Of a stretch of DNA of 40,583 nt, positions 14,709 through 21,912 are shown piece by piece. The notes beneath the pieces are model-generated. The model saw only the letters and a program-made list of their open reading frames with translations, made no database searches and was not told where the DNA came from. Each line of letters opens with the position of its first letter. Position 1 is the stretch's first letter. Location: positions 1-40,583 of IMG/VR virus record IMGVR_UViG_3300042351_000775; one strand, written 5' to 3'. The translations under genes were made by a program, and so were the position numbers. The DNA is from a virus.

Positions 14709-15746
14709 ATGGGGTTACCTAAAAAAATTAAGAAAGACATATCGTTAATACCTAAGAAGACACTTCTTCCTAGAAGACACGAGATTGCTGATATGATTTC
14801 AGAAGATGGAACTTATTTACCCAAAAGTTTATTACACGCAGATTTAGATAGAGGGTTTTTAGATTTTGTTAAAGACGGATTAAAAACTGTTGTTGAGGGA
14901 AAAACCGTACCTATGGTTGATGTTTTAGTCACAACACAGAATTGGGCTCAGTTTGTTGAGACATGGGACTTTGAAAATATTGATAAGAATGTTGAACCAC
15001 CATTTATCACGGTGATCAGAACACCTGAAGTGAAATATGGTAATAACCCTGCGGTTATGTACAATATTCCAAACAGAAGATTGTATTACTACGCTAAGGT
15101 ACCAACATTTGATGGACAACGTCATGGTATGGATATTTACAAGATACCACAACCTGTACCTGTAGATATAAAATATACGGTCGCAATTGTTTGTAATAGA
15201 ATGAGAGAATTAAATAAATTCAACCAAATTGTATTAGAAAAATTTGCTTCAAGACAATCCTATCAAACAATAAAAGGTCACTACATTCCAATTATTAATG
15301 ATGACATTTCCGATGAATCAATTTTGGATTTGGAAAAGAGAAAAGTATACATTCAAAAATATAGTTTCACAATGATGGGATTCTTAATAGATGAAGATGA
15401 GTTTGAGGTACAACCTGCAGTTACAAGAATATTTCAAATGTACGAAACTGAAAGTAAAATCAAAAAAAGAAAACCTAAAAAGGAAGTACCTAACTTACCC
15501 CCAACCGCAACATTTAATTATTCGGATATTGAAATAGAAAGGGAAGAAACGTTTCGTTATACCGTAAACATGAGATTCATGGATAGTGATAATGTTGAAA
15601 CCTATTCTGTATTCATTAATGATGATTATTATGGTGATGATATAAATGAAATACAAGTTAATAATGGGGACGTTATTAAAATTATAATTGATAAAAAAAT
15701 CGGTGGACAACCATCGTCAATAGTATTTAACGAAGAGTTACTTTAA
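14709..15746 (+). CDS. Tail-completion/sheath-stabiliser-like protein (gp15-type, tentative)
   Basis: This 345-aa protein directly precedes the sheath region, as gp15 precedes gp18 in T4 apart from the terminase genes. Its centre has VPVDIKYTVAIVCNRMRELNKFNQIVLEKFASRQSYQTIKGHYIPII. This fits the T4 gp15 scheme of a conserved beta fold in which a Pro-rich turn is followed by a strand of the type YTVAIxxN and a helix with an EQIL-like turn. T4 gp15 (272 aa) caps the tail tube and sheath at the head end. A C-terminal extension of about 90 residues has a basic KIKKRKPKKE segment and then an Ig-like beta region with acidic loops. Its TAA overlaps by three bases the end of a convergent small regulator gene. 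Confidence 0.55.
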   Translation: MGLPKKIKKDISLIPKKTLLPRRHEIADMISEDGTYLPKSLLHADLDRGFLDFVKDGLKTVVEGKTVPMVDVLVTTQNWAQFVETWDFENIDKNVEPPFITVIRTPEVKYGNNPAVMYNIPNRRLYYYAKVPTFDGQRHGMDIYKIPQPVPVDIKYTVAIVCNRMRELNKFNQIVLEKFASRQSYQTIKGHYIPIINDDISDESILDLEKRKVYIQKYSFTMMGFLIDEDEFEVQPAVTRIFQMYETESKIKKRKPKKEVPNLPPTATFNYSDIEIEREETFRYTVNMRFMDSDNVETYSVFINDDYYGDDINEIQVNNGDVIKIIIDKKIGGQPSSIVFNEELL

Positions 15747-15907
15747 TCTTCCCCGTATATATCTTTTTTCTCCTTACATTTCTCAAAAATAAGGTTTTCC
15801 AAAAACCGATACATTTTAATACCACGTTTATCACAATACTTCTTTAAAGCATCATGTGATTCAACTGAAATCTTCAAGTTTTTTATCTTCTTAGTATCTT
15901 TATCCAT
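15743..15907 (-). CDS. 54-aa ribbon-helix-helix (CopG/Arc-like) DNA-binding protein
   Basis: A small minus-strand ORF runs from ATG 15907 to a TAA at 15743-15745 that overlaps the stop of the gp15-like gene. The protein begins with a basic stretch (MDKDTKKIKN), then a strand KNLKISVES. A helix HDALKKYCDKRGIK, a turn and a second helix MYRFLENLIFEKCKEKK follow. This is the ribbon-helix-helix layout of dimeric repressors such as Arc or ParG: strand, helix, G-turn, helix, with alternating residues on the strand contacting DNA. It lies opposite to the late genes just upstream of the sheath gene, so it may regulate transcription of this region or of its own promoter. The target is unknown. Confidence 0.75.
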   Translation of the reverse strand: MDKDTKKIKNLKISVESHDALKKYCDKRGIKMYRFLENLIFEKCKEKKDIYGED

Positions 15908-15930
15908 AGGTAGAAAAAAGGCAGAATAAA

Positions 15931-15939
15931 ATCATACCA
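15931..15939 (-). promoter_or_regulatory. Possible extended -10 promoter for the ribbon-helix-helix gene
   Basis: On the minus strand TGG-TATGAT makes an extended -10 element about 24 bases upstream of the ATG at 15907. No good -35 is visible. Confidence 0.35.
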
Positions 15940-15985
15940 AAATATAAATAGTTTAGAATAAGTAAAGTTTTTCCCCGAATTATCA

Positions 15986-15993
15986 ATATTTAT
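15986..15993 (+). promoter_or_regulatory. Late-promoter-like motif ATATTTAT for tail sheath
   Basis: ATATTTAT followed by ATAATAAATAAAA lies 37 bases before the sheath ATG. The A-rich leader ends with AAAATAAACTAAA, a string also found in the tail-tube leader. Confidence 0.65.
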
Positions 15994-16030
15994 ATAATAA
16001 ATAAAATTAAAAACAAAAATAAACTAAATT

Positions 16031-19000
16031 ATGGCAACTAACGGTAAAGTATTCGTATCACCTGGTGTTTATACTTCTGAAGTGGATTTAAGTTTTGTAG
16101 CACAAAGTGTGGGGGTTACCACATTAGGTATTGCAGGTGAAACTTTAAAGGGTCCGGCTTTTGAACCGATATTCATCAAAAATTATGAGGAATTTCAAAC
16201 GTATTTCGGTGGTACATCCGCTGAAAAATTTGTGAACACACAAATCCCTAAGTATGAGGCGGCTTACATCGCTAAATCATATTTACAACAATCTAATCAA
16301 TTATTCGTAACAAGAATCTTAGGTCTTTCAGGTTATGATGCGGGACCATCATGGTCTATTATAACACAAGCAAATGTTGATCCTAATACGATTGACTTTT
16401 ATTGTGAAGATCCACAAATCGTAGATTGTTTACCTTATTGTGATCCGGCAGATTATAAAACATTAAACTATACTGTAGAATTTACGGGATGTTCAAACTC
16501 ACAAGCGTCAATTAGTTATGTAACTAATTTCCCTGATGAAATTGAAAATCTTTTAACTGTTCCTTTTGAGCAATTCAATGGTAACACATCAACATTAGAA
16601 ACCCAAATCAATAATTTGATTTCTGATGTATTAACAGATGCTAATCCATTAACCGCACAAACTAACACAATTGAATATTTTGGTTCTATATACGGTCCTG
16701 ACTACGATACATTGTCAACAGTTTTCACAAATGAAACTAATGTTTATGGTGTACCTTCAGTATCAAGTACTTTGACTGATTATACGTCACCATTCAACGA
16801 TCCTTGGTATTATTCATTGTTTTCTAACAATGGTAACAATAGTTATTCAGGATTCTCATTCTTTGCATATGTTGATGATTTGACTTTAATACCGGTAACT
16901 ACAACAACAACAGTCGCAACAACTCCAACTCCTACACCATCAGCGGTTAATCCATGTGCTACGGCAACACCAATGCCGTCACCAACACCTACACCAACTG
17001 CGGTTAATAACAATTGTTATACAGGTACTATTAATGGAACAATTTATTATTACACAGGTACATCTTACACTGAGTACGATAATTTAGTTGTTGGTACATT
17101 AAGATCAAGAGGTATTGCGACATATGAGGACTCTACAAACCCAGTATTTGAAGTAACAGACATTAATCATGTTACTATAGATATGAGTGGTCAGTATTCA
17201 GGTGTTACTAAAAACCCTTACTTACCATTTTTAATCAATGTTACAAATGATGAAGGTACTTCATTTACGTTTGAAACTTCATTCGCAACTTCAGATTCTC
17301 AATATATTTCTAAAGTATTCGGAGCAACTAACTTCCAAAAACCAAGAAAAAATGTTCCTTTATTCTTAGAGGAAAGATTCCAAGCGTTATTAAACTACGG
17401 ATGGAACAAAGGATACATTAGAGGTTTGAGTTCAGAATTAATAGCGTTAGATTCAGCACAAAGTGGACAACAAGATAGTATTGGATGGTACTTAGATAGA
17501 TACCAATCACCAAGTACTCCTTGGATTGTTTCTGAGTTAAGAGGTACAAAAGTATTTAACTTATTCAAGTTCTACTCAATTTCTGATGGTAATTCAGCAA
17601 ACTCTGAAATTAAAGTTTCACTTTTCAATATGTCATTCTCCAATGGAACGTTTGATGTAATTGTAAGAGATTACTATGATTCAGATGCTAACCCAACAGT
17701 TTTAGAGAAATTTACAAGTTGTAGTATGGACCCAAGTCAAAATAATTTCATCGGTAAAAAAATCGGATCTTTAGACGGAGAATACGCATTGAACTCTAAA
17801 TTTGTAATGGTTGAGATGAATGAAGATGCACCTGTTGATTCATTACCTTGTGGTTTTGACGGATACACATTCAGAGAGTACGATGGTGTTACACCTCCAT
17901 TCCCTGTTTACAAAACTAAATATGATTTCCCAGGTGAAGTTGTATATAACCCACCGTTCGGATTTACAAACGGTAACGATGATTCCATCAGATCAAATGG
18001 TGATAACGTTAGAAGAACTTATTTAGGTTTCTCTAACAACATTGGATTTGATACTGACTTCTTCCAATACAAAGGAAAACGTGCTCCAATTGACTTATGT
18101 AATGTTGATGGAGTTGAATGGGGTTATCAAACAAGAGGATTCCACATGGATAAAGACGCTAGTGTTATTGAAATAGGACCGGCATTTGCAACAAGTGGAA
18201 CACCTAAATACTATGTTGGTGATGCTACATTCCAACAAGAACCTACAAGTGAAACAAGTCCATATTACAGAATTTACTCAAGAAAATTCACAACAATGTT
18301 CTATGGTGGTTTTGATGGATGGGATATCTATAGAGAATACAGAACAAACGGAGACAGATATGTTTTAGGTAGAACTGGATTCTTGAATGGAGCTTGTCCT
18401 TCACCAAGATACCCAACCGCAACAGGATGGGGATCATTTAAACAGATCTCAATCGGTGATGGAACACAAAGTTTTGCAAATACTGACTACTACGCTTACT
18501 TATTAGGAATCCAAACATTCTCTAATCCTGAGGCGGTTAACATCAATGTATTTGTATCTCCAGGTATTGACTATGTAAACAATAGTGACTTAGTTGAATC
18601 AACAATTGATATGATTGAAAACAACAGAGCTGACTCATTGTATATCACAACAACACCTGACTACAACTTGTTCTTACCAACAACTACAGGTGGTGATGGA
18701 TTAATTTACCCACAAGAAGCGGTTGACAACTTAGAACAAACAGGAATTGACTCTAACTACACGGCAACTTACTACCCATGGGTATTAACTCGTGATAGTG
18801 TGAACAATACGCAAATCTACATCCCAGCAACGGCTGAGGTGACAAGAAACTTGGCATTGACCGATAACATTGCATTCCCATGGTTCGCAGCAGCAGGTTA
18901 CACAAGAGGTATTGTAAACTCAATCAAAGCTCGTAAGAAGTTGACTCAAGAAGATAGAGATACTCTTTACCAAGGAAGAATCAACCCAATCGCAACCTTC

Positions 19001-19372
19001 TCTGATGTTGGTACGGTAATTTGGGGTAATAAGACTCTTCAAGTTAGAGAATCTGCACTTGATAGAATCAACGTAAGAAGATTATTATTACAAGCTCGTA
19101 AATTGATTTCAGCAGTTTCTGTGAGATTGTTGTTTGATCAAAACGACGAACAAGTAAGACAAGACTTCTTAAATGCGGTTAATCCGATCTTAGATGCTAT
19201 CAGAAGAGACAGAGGTTTATACGACTTTAGAGTTACGGTTTCAAGTGACACTGAAGACTTAGATAGAAATCAATTAGTAGGTAAAATCTATATCAAACCA
19301 ACTCGTTCTTTAGAGTTCATAGATATAACATTCTACATCACTCCAACAGGAGCATCGTTTGATAATATCTAA
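16031..19372 (+). CDS. 18: Tail sheath protein (gp18-like) with a large inserted region
   Basis: This is the contractile sheath, 1113 aa against 659 in T4. The N-terminus MATNGKVFVSPGVYTSEVDLS and the following GIAGETLKGPAFEP and FGG segments are typical of sheath proteins. The conserved C-terminal region (about 780-1113) includes PWFAAAGYTRGIV, RINPIATFSDVGTVIWGNKTLQ, the helix RINVRRLLLQARKLIS and a closing beta segment, which form the inter-subunit mesh. Between them is a long variable part, with a low-complexity VTTTTTVATTPTPTPS / PMPSPTPTPTAV linker near residues 286-325 flanked by Cys residues. This suggests surface-exposed extra domains on the outside of the tail. A strong hairpin terminator follows the stop. 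High expression is expected from its own late-type promoter and A-rich leader. Confidence 0.95.
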   Translation: MATNGKVFVSPGVYTSEVDLSFVAQSVGVTTLGIAGETLKGPAFEPIFIKNYEEFQTYFGGTSAEKFVNTQIPKYEAAYIAKSYLQQSNQLFVTRILGLSGYDAGPSWSIITQANVDPNTIDFYCEDPQIVDCLPYCDPADYKTLNYTVEFTGCSNSQASISYVTNFPDEIENLLTVPFEQFNGNTSTLETQINNLISDVLTDANPLTAQTNTIEYFGSIYGPDYDTLSTVFTNETNVYGVPSVSSTLTDYTSPFNDPWYYSLFSNNGNNSYSGFSFFAYVDDLTLIPVTTTTTVATTPTPTPSAVNPCATATPMPSPTPTPTAVNNNCYTGTINGTIYYYTGTSYTEYDNLVVGTLRSRGIATYEDSTNPVFEVTDINHVTIDMSGQYSGVTKNPYLPFLINVTNDEGTSFTFETSFATSDSQYISKVFGATNFQKPRKNVPLFLEERFQALLNYGWNKGYIRGLSSELIALDSAQSGQQDSIGWYLDRYQSPSTPWIVSELRGTKVFNLFKFYSISDGNSANSEIKVSLFNMSFSNGTFDVIVRDYYDSDANPTVLEKFTSCSMDPSQNNFIGKKIGSLDGEYALNSKFVMVEMNEDAPVDSLPCGFDGYTFREYDGVTPPFPVYKTKYDFPGEVVYNPPFGFTNGNDDSIRSNGDNVRRTYLGFSNNIGFDTDFFQYKGKRAPIDLCNVDGVEWGYQTRGFHMDKDASVIEIGPAFATSGTPKYYVGDATFQQEPTSETSPYYRIYSRKFTTMFYGGFDGWDIYREYRTNGDRYVLGRTGFLNGACPSPRYPTATGWGSFKQISIGDGTQSFANTDYYAYLLGIQTFSNPEAVNINVFVSPGIDYVNNSDLVESTIDMIENNRADSLYITTTPDYNLFLPTTTGGDGLIYPQEAVDNLEQTGIDSNYTATYYPWVLTRDSVNNTQIYIPATAEVTRNLALTDNIAFPWFAAAGYTRGIVNSIKARKKLTQEDRDTLYQGRINPIATFSDVGTVIWGNKTLQVRESALDRINVRRLLLQARKLISAVSVRLLFDQNDEQVRQDFLNAVNPILDAIRRDRGLYDFRVTVSSDTEDLDRNQLVGKIYIKPTRSLEFIDITFYITPTGASFDNI

Positions 19373-19392
19373 TCAGATAATTAAATTTAATG

Positions 19393-19419
19393 AAAAGGGG
19401 AATTCGTTCCCCTTTTTTT
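19393..19419 (+). terminator. Intrinsic terminator after tail sheath
   Basis: AAAAGGGGAA, loop TTCG and TTCCCCTTTT form a perfect 10-bp stem with a stable UUCG tetraloop, followed by more T residues (T through 19419). It separates the sheath transcript from the next unit. Confidence 0.9.
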
Positions 19420-19428
19420 ATTTTCCTA

Positions 19429-19436
19429 ATATTTAT
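19429..19436 (+). promoter_or_regulatory. Late-promoter-like motif ATATTTAT upstream of the HAD-like gene
   Basis: ATATTTATTAAT directly follows the sheath terminator and lies only 6 bases before the ATG at 19443. The mRNA would be almost leaderless unless the in-frame ATG at 19515 is the real start. Confidence 0.55.
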
Positions 19437-19442
19437 TAATGT

Positions 19443-20282
19443 ATGAAAAATTATCATAAAGTTATTGTCAAACAAATTATTAACGAAATTATACAGGATA
19501 ATCAAACACCTGTAATGAAATATTATGCGTTTGACTGGGATGATAATCTTATGTTTATGCCAACAAAGATATACCTTAAAGATGATAAGGGTAAAAGTGT
19601 TGGAATGTCAACTGAAGATTTTGCGGAATATAGAACTGAAATTGGTAAAGAACCTTTTGAATATGAAGGACATACCATAGTATCCTTTGATAAGGAACCT
19701 TTCAGGGATTTTGGTGTGTTGGGTGACAAACAATTTTTAAAGGACTCAATGACCGCTCCAACAGGACCGGCATGGGATGATTTTGTGGAGGCTATTAATA
19801 ATGGATCAATATTTGCAATTGTAACTGCTAGAGGTCATACTCCTTCTATGTTAAAAGAAGCGGTTTACAAATTAATTAAACAGAACAAACATGGGTTGGA
19901 TTCAAACCAGTTAGCAAAAAACCTTTTAAAGTATAGAGATTTAGCTGACGAAGAAAAATTATCTAAAGATCAACTTATACGATCTTACTTAGATATGTGT
20001 CGTTTTCATCCTGTGTCTTTCGGAGAAGGTTCGGCAACTAATCCTGAACAAGGAAAAATAAATGCAATGGAAGAATTTGTTAGTTATGTGAAAAATTTAT
20101 CACATTCATTACAAGAAAAGGCATTTATGAAAAACAAGATTAGTAACTACTTTACACCATTTATTGGTTTTTCAGATGATGATGTAAGAAATATAGAAAG
20201 TATGAAGAAGCATTTTGATAAAAAAGAAGATAATATATTAAAGACTTATTTAACTGCAGGAGGACAAAAGAAATTATATTAA
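19443..20282 (+). CDS. HAD-superfamily-like protein inserted between sheath and tube genes
   Basis: The 279-aa protein carries HAD-type motifs. Motif I is FDWDDNL (D31 nucleophile candidate, D33), motif II is AIVTARGHT (T128) and motif IV is GFSDDDVRN (D245-D247). A lysine in PEQGK near 204 may serve as motif III. The DWDDN form lacks the usual Thr or Val at the fifth position but resembles nucleotidase- and polynucleotide phosphatase-like HAD proteins in phages. It would remove phosphate from a nucleotide or nucleic-acid end; the substrate is unknown. It has its own late-type motif and lies between gp18 and gp19, which are adjacent in T4. An alternative start at M25 (19515) would leave the HAD core intact. 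Confidence 0.72.
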   Translation: MKNYHKVIVKQIINEIIQDNQTPVMKYYAFDWDDNLMFMPTKIYLKDDKGKSVGMSTEDFAEYRTEIGKEPFEYEGHTIVSFDKEPFRDFGVLGDKQFLKDSMTAPTGPAWDDFVEAINNGSIFAIVTARGHTPSMLKEAVYKLIKQNKHGLDSNQLAKNLLKYRDLADEEKLSKDQLIRSYLDMCRFHPVSFGEGSATNPEQGKINAMEEFVSYVKNLSHSLQEKAFMKNKISNYFTPFIGFSDDDVRNIESMKKHFDKKEDNILKTYLTAGGQKKLY

Positions 20283-20354
20283 CTAGTTTAACTGGTCTAG
20301 TAGAAGAATATGTCCAAAAAAAATGTAAGTAAATAGAAAAATTTTATTATCGTG

Positions 20355-20362
20355 ATATTTAT
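20355..20362 (+). promoter_or_regulatory. Late-promoter-like motif ATATTTAT for tail tube
   Basis: GATATTTATAATAAAA lies 40 bases before the ATG at 20403. The leader is almost pure A/T with AAAATAAACTAAA, as in the sheath leader. The rest of the 120-base gap before it shows no gene. Confidence 0.65.
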
Positions 20363-20402
20363 AATAAAAACTAAAATAAACTAAAAATTAAAAAAAATAA
20401 TT

Positions 20403-20891
20403 ATGGCTGATTTGTTAATGAAAATGCCAATTCCTTACGAACCTAAACGTGAAAACCGTTGGATTTTAAGATTCCCTTCATCACTTGGAATTAATGAGTG
20501 GTATGTGGAAAGTACTTCAAGACCTAAGTTAAAGATTAACTCAGTTGCGATTCCTTTCTTAAACACTGAAACGTATGTTGCGGGTAGATTCAACTGGGAA
20601 GAAATTTCAGTTAAGTTTAGAGATCCAATTGGACCTTCTGCTTCTCAAGCGGTTATGGAATGGATTCGTCTATGTGCGGAGTCTGTAACAGGTCGTATGG
20701 GTTATGCTGCGGGATACAAGAAAAATGTAGACTTGGAGATGTTAGACCCAACGGGAGTTGTTGTTGAGAAATGGATTTTAGAAGGAGCTTTCTTAACAGG
20801 ATATGATGGTGGTTCATTATCATATGACTCTGATAAGATCGCAGGAATCTCTTCAAATATTCGTATGGATCGTTGTATATTAGTATACTAA
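20403..20891 (+). CDS. 19: Tail tube protein (gp19-like)
   Basis: At 162 aa it is the size of T4 gp19 (163 aa). It begins MADLLMKMPIPYEPKRENRWILRFPSSLGINEWYVESTSRP. It continues with the tube-fold strands VAIPFLNTETYVAGRFNWEEISVKFRDPIGPSASQAVMEWIR, where the NTETYVAG and VKFRDPI patterns are characteristic. The C-terminal part has LDPTGVVVEKWILEGAFLTGYDGG and ends in the strand IRMDRCILVY. Hexameric rings of this protein stack into the inner tube that delivers DNA. It is a single-gene unit with its own late-type motif and a terminator directly after, which allows the high copy number needed. Confidence 0.95.
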   Translation: MADLLMKMPIPYEPKRENRWILRFPSSLGINEWYVESTSRPKLKINSVAIPFLNTETYVAGRFNWEEISVKFRDPIGPSASQAVMEWIRLCAESVTGRMGYAAGYKKNVDLEMLDPTGVVVEKWILEGAFLTGYDGGSLSYDSDKIAGISSNIRMDRCILVY

Positions 20892-20911
20892 AAAAATTTA
20901 CTTTTAATATT

Positions 20912-20944
20912 AACCGTGTACATTTATAGTGTATACGGTTTTTT
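20912..20944 (+). terminator. Intrinsic terminator after tail tube
   Basis: AACCGTGTACA pairs with TGTATACGGTT (11 bp including one G-U) around a 7-base loop, followed by a T run ending at 20944. Confidence 0.85.
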
Positions 20945-20977
20945 GTGCGATAATAAATTAAAAAAAAATATAAAAAA

Positions 20978-21742
20978 ATGGATCAAGATGCGGCTGCATA
21001 TGGGCAAATGGATTTTAACTTACCACATGATGTGGTAACACTACCTTCAGGTGGTATATTCTACAAATCAAAAAAGAAAAGTGTTAAGGTTGGTTACTTA
21101 ACTGCTAGTGATGAAAATATTTTAGTAAATATTGATTCTCGTAGATCAATTAATGAAAGTGTTGTATTACCTTTATTAAGAAATAAACTTTATGAAAGAG
21201 ACATTAGACCTGAAGAATTGTTGGAAAGTGATATTGAGGCAATCCTTTTGTTTTTACGTAATACATCTTTCGGTCCTGAATATAGAATTGCAACAGTTGA
21301 CCCTACTAACGGACAATCATTTGAGACATCTATAATGTTAGATGAGTTAAATCTTACAAAACCTAAAGTCCAACCTGATGAAGATGGAACATTTACGGTT
21401 AAACTACCACAATCAAAACAAGATGTTAAACTTAAAATGTTGAGTTTATATGACACGATTGAAATTGCTAAAATAATTGACTCATACCCTGCAGGTTATA
21501 CTGTTCCTACAATAACAACAAGATTAAATAAAACTGTTTTAGAGGTAAACGGTAATCCTGATAGAAATGAAATAAGCGTATTTTGTCAAAATATGCCAAT
21601 TGGTGATTCTAAGTTCATAAGAAATTTCCTTAAAGAAAACGAACCGAGATTGGATTTAAGGAAAACAGTTTACGCCCCATCAGGAGAAAAAGTCGATGTT
21701 GTCATCAACTTTGGGGTGGAGTTTTTTCGGCCTTTCTTCTAA
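20978..21742 (+). CDS. Baseplate hub/tail assembly chaperone-like protein (T4 gp26 type)
   Basis: This 254-aa protein has the T4_baseplate (PF12322-type) pattern: LPHDVVTLPSGGIFYKSKKKSVKVGYLTASDENILVN at the N-terminus, where LPSGGxxY is the best-kept motif. A helical IEAILLFLRNTSFGPEYRI segment follows, and the C-terminal beta part ends with VVINFGVEFFRPFF. Family members assist assembly of the baseplate hub or the tail. It follows tube and terminator and precedes tape measure, the place where tail assembly chaperones are found in many phages. Near its 3' end the +1 frame opens into a helical ORF, with a TTT-TTT-C-GG junction. A frameshift would give a 301-aa fusion; see the separate entries. 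No late-type motif is seen, only an A-rich leader. Confidence 0.82.
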   Translation: MDQDAAAYGQMDFNLPHDVVTLPSGGIFYKSKKKSVKVGYLTASDENILVNIDSRRSINESVVLPLLRNKLYERDIRPEELLESDIEAILLFLRNTSFGPEYRIATVDPTNGQSFETSIMLDELNLTKPKVQPDEDGTFTVKLPQSKQDVKLKMLSLYDTIEIAKIIDSYPAGYTVPTITTRLNKTVLEVNGNPDRNEISVFCQNMPIGDSKFIRNFLKENEPRLDLRKTVYAPSGEKVDVVINFGVEFFRPFF

Positions 21743-21884
21743 TCATTCAAAATTTTTATTAGACGAATTTTATTACTTGGCTAAATTTTTAAGGACATCA
21801 TATAATGAGTTCTTAAAACTCCCAACTTATATAAGGAAATATCTTTTAGATAAGATAATAGAGGAAAATACGCCCAAAACTTAA
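21696..21884 (+). CDS. Overlapping helical ORF, probably the frameshift extension of the gp26-like protein (or a separate small chaperone)
   Basis: This frame is +1 relative to the gp26-like gene and overlaps its last 47 bases. Beyond the overlap it reads SKFLLDEFYYLAKFLRTSYNEFLKLPTYIRKYLLDKIIEE, two amphipathic helices joined by LPxxIRxxL. The same pattern occurs in the C-terminal part of phage tail-assembly chaperones. If reached by a frameshift at 21722-21728 it adds 51 residues to the first 250. Alternatively it starts at the ATG at 21696, where GGAG lies 9 bases upstream, one of the few Shine-Dalgarno-like strings in the window, giving a 62-aa protein. The residues encoded within the overlap look unremarkable in this frame, which favours the fusion model. 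Confidence 0.6.
   Translation: MLSSTLGWSFFGLSSNHSKFLLDEFYYLAKFLRTSYNEFLKLPTYIRKYLLDKIIEENTPKT
21722..21728 (+). other. Candidate +1 ribosomal frameshift site (TTT TTT C)
   Basis: In the gp26-like frame the codons are TTT TTT CGG. A Phe-tRNA on the second TTT can slip forward by one base onto TTC, a better match to its GAA anticodon, while CGG (rare in this AT-rich phage) waits in the A site. Reading then continues GGC CTT TCT into the overlapping frame. Confidence 0.5.
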
Positions 21885-21890
21885 TACTTA

Positions 21891-21898
21891 ATATTTAT
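21891..21898 (+). promoter_or_regulatory. Late-promoter-like motif ATATTTAT for the tape-measure gene
   Basis: ATATTTATATTAAAAAC lies 14 bases before the ATG at 21913 and directly after the stop of the overlapping helical ORF. Confidence 0.6.
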
Positions 21899-21912
21899 AT
21901 TAAAAACTATTA

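Noticed and set aside
20281-20302. Inverted repeat around ACTAG...CTAGT after the HAD-like gene
   Set aside because: Only about 5 bp of stem and no T run, too weak to call a terminator.
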